DNA from: Numida meleagris
Lineage: Eukaryota > Chordata > Aves > Galliformes > Numididae
Reading direction: 5' to 3'
DNA length: 64,000 nucleotides
Assembly (NCBI RefSeq): GCF_002078875.1
Contig: NC_034414.1
Coordinates: forward strand, 16,027,428-16,091,427
The notes beneath the pieces were generated by a model. That model saw nothing but the letters and a program-made list of their open reading frames with translations. It was not told where the DNA came from and did no database searches. Positions within the stretch are counted from its first letter, which is position 1; each line of letters starts with the position of its first letter. This document shows, piece by piece, positions 1 through 15,000 of this stretch. The translations under genes were made by a program, and so were the position numbers.

Positions 1-4508
<4,508 letters not shown>

Positions 4509-5939
4509 CCCTGGCATGCCCGCCCGTGCCCGCCCGTCCTCTGCCACGCCGGATTCATCCCCGTGTTCGTCGTCCATGTCGAGTGGTGTCAGAGCAACAG
4601 CACAGAGGGTTCGCATGGGAACATGGGGGACATGGTCTCCAGATGAGCAAACAGGGGGAGGGAGAGTCCCTTTTCTGTCTTGATCTGGAGCCTGTTCCCT
4701 CCCTCTCCTTCCACGGACAATACCCAATTATGCATATCTTTTTTTTTTTTTCTTTTTAATCATAATTCTTAAGGACACTGGTAAGCACAGACTGGGCTTG
4801 CGCACCCAGAAGTCTCCTCCCAGCATTTAGAAGAGGGAAGGGGAAAAAAATGACCTGAGCCCTCATCCACCTCCACCCTTCCCAGGGCTCCTGGCTGCCT
4901 GCAGAGGGGCTGCAGGGGCAGCTGTGTCCCTCAGCCAGCCCTCGGGGTGCTGGGTCTCAGGAGGAGAGCAGGTGTCCTGCAAAGGGGACGCTGGGTCTGG
5001 CAAGTTCCTTGGCTTGGAATCCTTCACCTCCTTCCTCTCCCAAGCTCAAAAATGAGTTGGACGAGGGTGAATTTCTTGGAGGTCAGAGGAAGGGAAAGAG
5101 GATCATTGCTATTGTTTTTGTAATTATTCTTGTTTTAAAGCAAAGGGACTTCCCTCCTAATGAGGTGTCAGAGGCACATCTGGGCGAGGTGCAGAGGCGA
5201 GGTGGCTGCTCTGTAGGGAACATGTCTGTGGGATCATGTGAATGTTGAAGGTCCTTCCCTGCTTGGCTGCAGGCAGGGGAAGGAGAGAAACTTGGGATCA
5301 ACTTTATTTTATTTTATTTTTTAACGCAGGGATTGTGGGGAGGGAAAAGCAACCAAACAAAAAGAAACCACTTACATTCCTTCAGCCTGCCCGCCCCGGG
5401 GCAATGCCTATAGTGGGTGTATGGTTATCTGTGTACACAGTTAGCTGTGTGTTTCCTGGCTTGACCCCAGGGCATGCAAGGAGGAGCCTGGTCTGTTGCC
5501 ATAGGGTCCAAGGTCCAGTAGCTGTGCTATGAAGGCCGTGTGTTTGCTCTTACCTTGCAAGGTGAAAGCACAAGGTCTGGTTTTGCATTGTTGTTTGACT
5601 GGGCGTGCCTGCAGCCAGCTGCTGTCAGGGAGATCCCACGCCCTGAGCAAGGAGCTGCTGCGCACGTGGGATTGCAGGATCGAGTCCTCCACATCCCAAA
5701 AACTCATCATCCCTCTCGCCCCTGGGGTAGTGGTTGTTGTTGGGTGGTGGGGGCACTTCCCCACTTCACAACCTGCTCTGCAACCACTTGTCAGAGGAAT
5801 TCTCATTGAGTACTCTCTTGGGCTGTGCTATTAATCCTTGGTGAATTATCTCAAGTGCAAGATCAACAACCTCACCGTGATCTTCTCCATTATTTATTCC
5901 ATGTGGTGCAATCCACCCAACCTCGATGTTTAAATTAAA
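4509..5939 (+). other. SLC25A22: Probable SLC25A22 3' UTR with candidate poly(A) signal
   Basis: Non-coding sequence after the SLC25A22 stop, with T-rich runs near 4740 and 5310. An ATTAAA at 5934-5939 is the first plausible poly(A) hexamer; another lies at 6347-6352. The true 3' end is not fixed by sequence alone. Confidence 0.35.
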
Positions 5940-7099
5940 CGAGTCAAATTCACCTTCCATTCCTTCTTTTTGCTTGTTTCTCCAGGCGCTTGCTTGGTGT
6001 TTGTGTTTCAGTTGTATATTTAATTTAAAAAAAAAATAACCCATGTTTTTAATGCTTAAAAGAAAACCACCTCTGTTTCAGCTTTCTTGGGTTAGGGTAT
6101 TTTTCGAAACCCGTATGCCGAGGGCTTTCTTCCTCGATGTGTCCTTCTTCTCTCAGAAAAAGTCATTCTGTGGCTGATTTGTTCCTTGTCACTTTGCTTA
6201 TGTGAATCACTTTCCTTTTTTTTAATGATTTTTTTTTCCGTGTATCTGGGAAGGAATCTGTGCAAAGATGGTCTCCGAGTCCGGTAGATGTCTGTGATGT
6301 GTGTAGTGCTGTGATGCTGCTCTTGCTCTGGATTTCTCTTGGGTGGATTAAAAGAGAAAGATTTGTGGTTTTTCTAAGGTGCTCACTCTTCCTCCCAAAA
6401 CCTTCAGCTCTTTTTTTTCAACAAAATACCCCGAATCCTAATTGCGGGGAGGCTGATATTTATGGTTTTCTAAATACAGGTGCTGGATATGGGGGAGTTT
6501 GGAGCAGTGTCTCCCTCCCTGCTTTCCCCATCCCAGCATTTTGGAGAGGGTGGGGGTTGGGGGGCACCCATGAGGCTGTGGGAGTGGGGGTCAGGGGGGT
6601 CACCTTTCCTTACCCCCAGGTGCTTCTGGACACGGTGACCTTACTGGGGCTGGGTTCAGCTGCTTGGACCTGGGGCTGGAGGGTGCTCGGAGGTGGCCAT
6701 GGCCTGGCCCTGCAGGCTGGCACCAAAACAAAGATGAGTTTCAACTGGGGGAATTCCAATCCATCACCAGGGATCAGGAACCTCTAAGCGATGATTACAG
6801 TGTTATGAAATAGAGGCAAACAGACGCACCTCTGCTTGCCCTTGCCATGCATCCCTGGGGCAGGGGATGATTACTGGAATGTGGGGTTGGCACCTGGCGT
6901 GTCCTACCCCATGACTTCGGCATTGGGTCCTCCGATGGGCACGGGCCCTTCTCCCTTGTGCCATGTTGGGTGTCACCTTGTCCCTGCCCAGGCCTTGGCT
7001 CTGGTGGCTCCACCTGGTGTAGGTCTTGTGGTGCTCAATGCTCCTCTGCAACTGTGGATTTTTTGCTTTCTTCCTTGGAAGAAAGGAGAAAAGCATACC
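5940..7099. other. Intergenic, no gene seen
   Basis: Between SLC25A22 and the minisatellite upstream of IRF7. It contains a G-run-rich patch at about 6545-6602 with several runs of four or more G. No exon with family similarity was found on either strand. Confidence 0.5.
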
Positions 7100-7815
7100 A
7101 GGAAGTGGTAAGGAAGCGTCCTAAAGGATCACGGAGAAATTCCTACAAAGCGAAGTGGAAAAATCCAGGAAAACAATAGGGAAATCTTGAAAAGGTACAG
7201 TAAAATGACCCGGAGGGTGATGGGGAAGTTTCCTGTGAGGCAATGTGGGAATTCTTCTAGAGAGCAGTAAGGGGAATTCCACAAAAACCAAGGGGCAAAT
7301 ATCCTGAAATATCCTGGGAATCTGTGGGGGAACTTTGCAGACAGCAGTGGTTGATGTTCATAGAAAGTAATGGGGGAGCTAACCATGAAACGTCCTTGAA
7401 ACCAATGGGGGGATTGCTGGAGTGCAAATAGGGGAAATACCTGGCAAGCAGAGGAGAAATCTCCATGAAAGAAACAGTGGTGTTTCCTCAGCAGTGAAGG
7501 AGACATTTCCTGGAAGTTGACCAGTCCTTTAAAGCAACAGAAGTATCATAGGAAACAATACGAGGAAAAAGTCCAGGGAAACAACAAGGACATCTCTTTG
7601 AAACAAACCTGGAGCGTAAAGTGGAAAGTCCCTCGAACACAACAGGTGGATCTGCAGGTAAGCAAGGGAGGAACTTCTGAACAGCAACAAGGAAATTTCC
7701 CAGGAAGGAAGGGAGGAGTTTCCTAACAAGCAGTGCGGAAATTTCCTGGGAAATTATGGAGAAGTCCCGGGGAAGTAATAGGGGAATTTCCTAGAATGCA
7801 GTAGGGGGGAGTAAG
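7100..7815 (+). repeat. Degenerate ~30-bp minisatellite, about two dozen units
   Basis: Imperfect tandem units of roughly 25-35 bases, with a consensus near CAGTAGGGGAAATTTCC followed by TGGGAAG. The core is nearly palindromic. The best-preserved cores are at 7222-7233, 7270-7279, 7691-7701, 7737-7746 and 7781-7791. Units vary in length and spacing, so the array is old. It ends about 430 bases before the IRF7 core promoter elements. Confidence 0.75.
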
Positions 7816-8247
7816 GGGCAAGGAAGGAGAGGATTTTTGGGAGGCAGGGGCTCACCCCAAGGGCTGGCAGCAGCCCCCAGGGCTGATTTCCCCTCTTTTT
7901 GTATTATTTGCGTATGAAACCCAGGAGCAGGCTCTGTGTGGGGCCACGGCTGCCTGCTGCCCTCCAGGGCTGGTTCTCTGCGCTGCCTTCAGCGTTAAGA
8001 CAAGAATTAATAAATTGTAGAAATAATTTTAAAGCCTGCTGGACTTTCCAGCCCCAAGGTTGCAGCTTCGCGCCGACGCGGAAAACCCCTCTGGCAGCGT
8101 TCCCAGGTGTCCTTCGACCCGCGCTACGTAGTGTGGATATTCCCAGTGCCCCCAGCGCTCTTCTGGGGCCCGTGGGGGAGCGAGAGGCCCAGGGCTAGGA
8201 ACTGGGGTCCCCGCAGCTGCAGCCCAGCCGCTCCCGCCTGCTGCAGC

Positions 8248-8304
8248 GGTTTCGGTTTTGTTTCCCCACGTGATTTCCAGGAAAGCCTTCCCCTCTCTAT
8301 AAGA
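8248..8304 (+). promoter_or_regulatory. IRF7: IRF7 core promoter: ISRE-like, E-box, GAS, TATA-like
   Basis: Four elements lie within 57 bases. An ISRE-like stretch is at 8248-8267; its reverse complement contains the IRF core AANNGAAA (8250-8257) plus a second GAAA (8261-8264). An E-box CACGTG is at 8267-8272. A palindromic GAS site TTCCAGGAA is at 8275-8283. A TATA-like CTATAAGA is at 8297-8304, about 60 bases before the start codon. ISRE and GAS are the targets of ISGF3/IRFs and STAT1, so interferon induction is expected. Functional use is inferred. Confidence 0.65.
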
Positions 8305-8365
8305 GCCCAGCCCTGGGGTGGCTCCGTCCCATCGTAGCGCACTGCTGTGCGGAGGCTGCGGAGCC

Positions 8366-11337
8366 ATGGCAGCGCTGCATAGTGAGGGGTAAGCAGCATG
8401 GCTGGGTGCTTGCTGGGTATCCGTGGAGCCCGGGAGCTGACCGTACCGCCCCGCAGGGACACCCAGAAGCTGCGCTTTGGGCCCTGGCTGCTGGATGCCG
8501 TCAGCAGTGGGCTGTACCAGGGCCTCTGCTGGATCAACCCGGCCCGCCGTGTCTTCCGCATCCCCTGGAAGCACAATGCCAGGAAGGACGTCACCAGCAG
8601 CGATGTCGAGATCTTCAAGGTGGGGGGCCTGGGGGTGGCCGGTGGGGACTTGGAGATGAGTGGTCTTCAGGGTGGGTTGGGGTATCGCCAGCAGTAAGGT
8701 GGGGCCGTTGAGGTCAGCGACTGGTGGCAACCCGATGGTCTGCCTCGAAGGCGAGTGGGATGGAGGTGGCGAGTGGTGACCCAGGGGTCTTCAGGGTGGG
8801 GGAGATTAGGGGGGTCAACAGCAGCAACCTGAGGTCTTCAAGGTGGTTGGGAATGGGACGGTCATCAGTGGTGACTCCAAGGTCTTTAAGGTGGGATAGG
8901 GGTGACTGGAGGTCTGTGGTCTTCAAGGCGGGTGGGAATGGCAGCACCCCACGCTGGATGTCCCTGCTTGTGCAAAGGCTGGGCCTGATGGACCCAGAGG
9001 GCCCTGCCGCCTCAGCCATCCTGCCACTCTGTGATTCTGTAGGGGGGTGGCTAGCAGTGACCCCAAGGTCTTCAAAGTGTATGTGACAAGGGGTGACCAG
9101 CAATGACCTCAAGGCCTTCAGTATGGATGAGATGGGATAATCAGGGCCTCTTCCAAACCTCCACGCCCATGTTCCTGGGGTCCCCGTGCTCACCTCTCCA
9201 TGCCCACCAGGCCTGGGCGAAGGCCAGCGGAAGGTACGAGGAGAGCTCTGAGGATCCAGCCAAATGGAAGACCAACTTCCGCTGCGCCCTGAGGAGCACC
9301 CACATGTTCATGCTGCTGGAGGACCGCTCCAAGTGCAACGATGACCCACACAAGGTCTATGCAGTTGATCCAGGTGAGCCCAGACCTGGAGGGAGCAATG
9401 AGGTCGGGGCTGAGCTTGGGGCACCCTACTCACCCTGTTCTCCTTCCAGCCGTCCCCAGTGACAGAGGTTTTGGGGGCCCTGTGATGGACACCCAGCTGC
9501 AGCAGCCGCAGGTAAGGGGATAAGCATAGCAGAAGGGGAGTGGGCCTGGTAGTGCTGCTGCTGCTTGGGCATTGCAGCCCTCACCCTCAGCATGGACCCA
9601 CAGCTCCGATGGTGCAGCCCTGTCTCGCTTTCCTCTGCAGCTGTTGCTCAACCACCATGATGTGGCCTCAGAAACCACCCCCACAGGTAGGCCCGAGTCC
9701 TCAGTTTGGGTGTGGGATCGAGGTGGGTTTGTCCTAAGACCAAGCCATGCTGGGGGTTGGGTTTGGCTTTGCTGATGCCTGATGACTCCCCTGCTGTGCC
9801 CCACAGACAGTGCAGATGGTGCTGCTGCACCAGCCCTGACGCAGGAGGATTTGGACATCCTGCAGTCAGTACTGCAGCACTGCAACATCTCTGCCCTTGC
9901 CCCCCAGCCTGCCCCCTGGGCAAATGGAGGTGAGACCAGGCCCACTCGTTCTGGGGGGGGCACAGATTAGGGTAACCCCCACCCACCCATAATGCTTCTG
10001 TAGGGGATGCCTTGCCCGGGGATGCTCTGCTCCTTCCTGGCCCAGGCAGCTGCCACCCTGTGCCACCGTTCCAAGAGTGGGGGCACCTGGAAGATCAGGC
10101 CACCTGCAGCCTCCCAGAGCCCCTGCTGCTGGGGGACCAGCCCCTTCCAGGTGGGGGCTGCGGGCAGAATGGGGCCGGGAACTTCGCTGCAAGGGAGGAA
10201 TGTGTCATCCCTGCGCCATCCCTGAGTAATGAGCTGCTCTTCCAGCCTGCCAACCCTGCACCTCCACCCCCAGCAGGCGACACAGGTAAGAGTCCCTCTA
10301 TGGGGACACAGCTGAAGGTCCCTCTGTGGGGATGAGGGGTTTTTGGGGCCATCATCACTGACAGCTGCTTCATGCAGGAGAGCTGCCCCTCATCCTGGAT
10401 ATCACCATCTACTACCGAGGAAAGACAGTCCACCAGGAACTGGTGGGCGACAGCCCGTGCGTGCTGGCCTACCAGCCCCTGGACCCGGCGGTGGCCGAGC
10501 AGCGGCTGGTGCTTTTCCCTAGCCCTGCGGACCTGGCCGACCCTAGGCAGCGGCACTACACTGAGGACCTGCTGGGGGTGGTGGGGCTGCGGCTGGAGCA
10601 GCGGGCTGGCCAGCTCCTGGCCACTCGCCTGAAGAAGTGCAAGGTCTTCTGGGCCTTGTCACAGCAGCTTGAGGGTGGGGAACCCCCTACCAATCTGCTC
10701 CAGCGGGAGAAGGAGACCACCATCTTTGACTTCAATGTGTTTTGCACAGGTGGGTAGGGCCCCCTCCCATCCCGGTTTGGGGTTGAGGTGGTGAGGAGCA
10801 CCTAACCTACGTACCCTACTGCTTGACCCCACCGCCCTCGCTGGGGCCTGCCCAAAGTCCAAGCCCTGCCTCTCCTTACAGAGCTCCGGGACTTCCGCGA
10901 CAGGCGCAGGGAGCGCTCCCCCGATTTCACCATCTTCCTCTGCTTTGGGCAGAGCTTCTCCAGCAGGAGGCCCAAGGAGTCCAAGCTCATCCTGGTGAAG
11001 GTGAGTGGCCCCGATGTGGCCTCAGAGGCGGAGGGAGATGGATACTATGGGAGACTGGGACTCTCACAACCTGGGAAGATGGATTGTCCTGTGCACCCCA
11101 TTCTTTGTCTTATGGAGGGACAGGGCTGCATGGGGAAGCATGGCAGCTGCCCAAAACTCCATCCAAAGCTGTGCCCATGTGCTGTTGCAGCTGGTGCCCA
11201 AATTCTGCGAGTACTGGTACGAGCAGGTGCAGCGGGAAGGAGCCTCCTCCCTCAACAGTGGCAATGTCAGCCTGCAGCTCTCTGACTCCTTCAACCTCTT
11301 TGAGCTCATCGAGCAGTACCACATGCAGACAGACTAA
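8366..11337 (+). CDS. IRF7: IRF7, interferon regulatory factor 7
   Basis: Transcription factor that, once phosphorylated by TBK1/IKKe, moves to the nucleus and drives type I interferon genes. Ten exons: 8366-8388, 8457-8619, 9211-9373, 9450-9511, 9641-9686, 9807-9929, 10004-10285, 10378-10749, 10882-11000 and 11191-11337. They sum to 1500 nt, 499 residues, all phases consistent. The N-terminal DNA-binding domain (about residues 10-120) carries the five-tryptophan repeat (GPWLL, LCWIN, IPWKH, AWAKA, AKWKT). Exons 4-7 encode a Pro/Gln-rich activation region. Exons 8-10 encode the IRF association domain starting near ELPLILDITIYYRG. The last exon ends with a serine-rich phospho-acceptor segment (GASSLNSGNVSLQLSDS), as in mammalian IRF7. 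In chicken this gene was once called IRF3; birds lack a separate IRF3. The ATG at 8366 is preceded by a good promoter. Confidence 0.95.
8607..9125 (+). repeat. IRF7: IRF7 intron 2 minisatellite copying the exon 2 splice donor
   Basis: Imperfect units of about 40-60 bases contain the phrase GGTCTTCAAGGTGGG followed by a GGTGACCCCAAG-like spacer. The first phrase (TCTTCAAG then GTGGGG at 8612-8625) is the real end of exon 2 and its splice donor. Further copies start near 8664, 8741 (poor), 8788, 8836, 8881, 8919, 9067 and 9113. A fragment ending TCTGTGATTCTGTA (about 9028-9043), possibly a CR1 3' end, interrupts the array. Confidence 0.7.
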
Positions 11338-12032
11338 CACTCTGTTTGTCTGTTCCCTCCCTGGCCTCTGCTGTCTTGCAAAGAGCTTTCTGGCACTGTT
11401 GGGTGAGGATGGGGCTGATTTCACTGTTACAGAGGAGAAAAGAGCAGCATTTGCATCCACTCCCCCGGCACGTCTTGCAACCCTGCTCTGGCTACAGGTG
11501 CTGGCTGAGGGTCAACACACCATGGGGGCAGCCAGCAGTAGGGCCGTGCCAACCAGCCCCAGCACGGGAGCTCTCCCCTCTTCCAAAAGTTGATGCAAAA
11601 AGCTTGGTGGTTGGGAAAGCCTTTTCCTCTGACTGCACAGCACTTCAACCTCACAGCCCCAGCATGGTGAATAGTGGGAGTCCTTCCTCCTTCGCCCCAA
11701 GGACACTTCCTGCAGCCCTGGAGCTGGCATGTGGCTTTTTTAACAGCTATCCGGAGTTCTTGGGGATTGTGGTTCTTCACACGTTTACTTTTCTGAAGTT
11801 TTGTAAGTTTAAATATATATGTATATAAAGTGCTTCCCCCTCCCATGTGTTGCATTGCCCTCTCAATGTATCCTTTATGCATCACAAGTCAGCACCTATA
11901 TTTATGCATTTATTGCCATGTAGTAATGATGCAAGTAGTACTTGTAAGCTCAGCATGCTTAAAGCAGCTTTCCTTCAGCTTAAAACAATTCTTTTGTCTT
12001 CCATGCAAGCCTCCTTCCCCACTGGCCTGCAG
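11338..12032. other. Convergent 3' UTRs of IRF7 (+) and the Roco gene (-)
   Basis: Only 695 bases separate the stop codon of IRF7 from that of the oppositely oriented Roco gene, so both 3' UTRs must lie here and may overlap. On the plus strand no AATAAA or ATTAAA is seen before 12000; the AT-rich stretch near 11811-11828 (ATATATATGTATATAAAG) is the nearest candidate. The strip includes a minus-strand poly(A) signal. Confidence 0.6.
11909..11914 (-). terminator. AATAAA poly(A) signal for the MFHAS1-like gene
   Basis: TTTATT on the plus strand reads AATAAA on the minus strand, 119 bases after the stop codon of the Roco gene. It is the first canonical hexamer downstream of that stop. Confidence 0.5.
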
Positions 12033-15000
12033 TTACTCACTGGAGATGTTCTGGAAAAAAACAAAGTGCTTACAAGACAAAGGCCATCCCTGGGATGGGC
12101 TGCAGTGTGGAGCTGAGGAGGGTGGCACAGGGAGGGGGGCAGAGGCAAGGGGAGGGGACATGGTACCTGCCGGGTGACATGGATGCTGCTGGGCCCGAAG
12201 GTGGTGGTGCCGTAGCTGGTCACGTAGTAGTGGACAGGGGGCTGTGCTGGGGCTGCTTCCGGCTGCCTGGGCACTGTGGGGATGGAGGAGGGGACCCTCA
12301 GCTCTTAAACAACTCAGCTGCAGCATACCCAGCAGTTGAGCTGTTTTCCCCTAAAAATAAGCAGGAAGCCCTGCTGGTGTCAGGACAGCCATTGTCAACC
12401 TCTTTGGCCCCAGGGAGAGGAAGTGCGTGCTTAGAGTACCTGTTTCCAGGAGGGGAGCTGGCATTTTCCACCAGACACGAGCTCCTCACCACTTAGAGTC
12501 ACTAGATACGTCCCTTCATCTCTGTGCAGCCCATTCAATTCCCTGCTTCTGGTCAGATCACGCTGTGGCTCTGCCTTCCCATGTAGGCAAAGACAGGACA
12601 CCACCATCACATGCCTCCCTCGGGCCAGGGCTCTGCTCCACCACCACCAGGCTCACCTTTGGGTAAGAGCAGCTCTGCACCAAACCGATGCCCGCACGTT
12701 CCACAGGTTTTAACATCTTCCTTTGTGCTGTAAAGGAAAAAGCTAAGAAAGAGCTGCTCAGCCCAATGGGCATTGCAACAGCACCCGTCAGGCTCCAGCC
12801 CTACAGTGCTGAGCGAGCGCATACATACACGGGGATCTTGCTGTCCATGTCTGGCCAGATGAGCTCTGCGGGACAGCCGTCCGTGCGGCAAGGGGTCTTC
12901 ACGCACATGTGCAGCCCTGGCCACTCTTCGGAGAGCTTCTGGATGATGAACACAACCGCCATGAGGAAGTCCCAGGCAAACTGGAATCCTTCCAGACAAA
13001 AGAAGAGAGGCACTGTTACCCACAGCAGCCCTACAGGGGCCTGGGAGCCACACAACTTGCTTCCAGCCCTGTTGTGGCCAACCACCACCAGAACAGGCGT
13101 ACCAGCACAGTTTGTCATCTTAACCAAAGCATGGTAGCCTTCAAGGGCAACTTAAAGATGCGCTGAGAGAGTTACTTCCCTCACATGGCCCTTTGCCTAT
13201 TCCTTGGTGCTCCTCACCTGTTGTTCCTTCTGGCTTCCTGTACCGCAGCTCCAGGTAGCTGTATGCTCGCTGGTTGTTCTCTTTGAGCAGCAGAGGTTTG
13301 CCATTGCATACGAGCAGGCAGGTCGCCTTGGCCACCCAGTACGTGGAGTAGAAGGAGCAAGCTTTCACAAGGAACCTGCAAAGAGATTGCCTGTGGCTTT
13401 AACCACCCTCCCCTCCACTTACTTATATCCCACAGTGGGAGAAAATGTGGCAATGGGTTGACCTGAAAAATATGAAAACAGTTTCAGTATGAAAACAGAG
13501 CCAAAATAGAGCTAGAAGCTGAATGAGGACCATGGCTCAAGCAGCAGGAGCAGCCTGTTAAAGCAAGAGCTGCTTCCAGGTTTGGTTGCCTTATAAAACC
13601 CTAGATACAAGTCAAGAACCCTACAATGATAGGAGGCCTTTCAGAAACTGAAAGAGGCCCAGTGGAAAGTGGTCTAGTCCCAGAGGAAAACGGGCCTTCC
13701 TCCACACCCTGCTGTAGTGGGACTGTGAGACCTGGAGGCATTCAAGGCTGGGTTGGACGGGGCCTTGGGCAGCCTGATCTGGTGGGTGGCAGAGCTGCCC
13801 ATGGCAACGGGTTGGAACTGGAACCCACTCCATTCTGTGATTCTATGATATTACTTCCAACTGCCTGGATAGGCACAAACTAGCTCAATGAACTGCCAAA
13901 ACCCACTCCACATGGCAGGTGATGCAGAAGGAACATTATCCTTGCATCTGGACAGGGGACATCACAGTGATCCATCCAGGGCTCCCCAAGTCCGGGGCAG
14001 AGCTAAGACTGCACCCTGGTCTCCTGAGTCCTGGCTTCATGCCTCAGCTGTCACGGCCTCAACAGCTGAGGGCTTGCTGATAGTCGTACCTGCTCTGCGC
14101 CCAACCAACCCCAGTGAGGGGCCTGCCAGACGCCTCGGCCAGGAGCTGGACAACACTGCTCACCTGTGGAAGAAGCCCTCAGGTATCTCAGGTGAGAAGT
14201 AGGTACGAATGTGGAGGTCATCACGGTGATCTCCTCCCCACACGTTAGTGACCTCTTCAGTCTGGTTCAGGTAGGTTGGGAACAAGTACCAGGAGTCGCC
14301 TTGGCCGGGTGTTGTCTCCCATGTCTTCCCAGGCACAAACTCACTGGCCAGAGGATTGAGTGCCTTGGCTTGCCTCACCTCCAGGCAGAGCTCAAAGTGC
14401 TGCAGGAGGCTAAAGAGCTTCCCTTTCCCCATGCGGGTCTTGTCCCCCATGATCTCTTCAAAGATGTCCTGCATCCCTTCCGAACAGAGCTGGTACTTCA
14501 CCAAAGCACGCACTGCCTGGTGGCACAGCATTGCCTTGGACTTGAAGGCACACACCCAGTTGGACCTGTCCCTGATGGTGGCGTGTTCGGCAATCAACGC
14601 GTCCACAGAGATGCTCTCCAGCTGCTGGACCAGGCGGTCCCTCACGAGGAGCTAGGCAAGAAGAGAGGGAAATGAGAGGCTGTGGTGAGAGGACCGTGGC
14701 AAAGCTTGGGCCCTGCAGAGTCCTATTCCCCATGCTCACCTTGAACGTAGTTATTAGGAAGGTGGGCTGTAGAAAGACAGTGCTTTCCAGGTGCTTGATT
14801 TCTTCATACCACACAATAAGGCCGATGCGGTGCAGGTAGCGCAAGATATCCTGGAGAAGCTCTCTGTCCAGGTTGGCCAGGCGCTCCCGCTGGGAGAGTT
14901 CACTGAGCAGGTACTGGAGGTCCATCATGCCTAGAGGGAGACGTAGGTGCTCAGCGCACCCATCTCATAGCACAGCTGCCAAGCCAGCAGTCAAAGGCTG

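Noticed and set aside
8135..8144. GGATATTCCC as an NF-kappaB site in the IRF7 promoter
   Set aside because: One base departs from the consensus and no second support exists, so it was left out of the promoter call.
10823..11593. A 256-codon plus-strand frame over the end of IRF7
   Set aside because: It crosses two IRF7 introns in a different frame from the coding exons.
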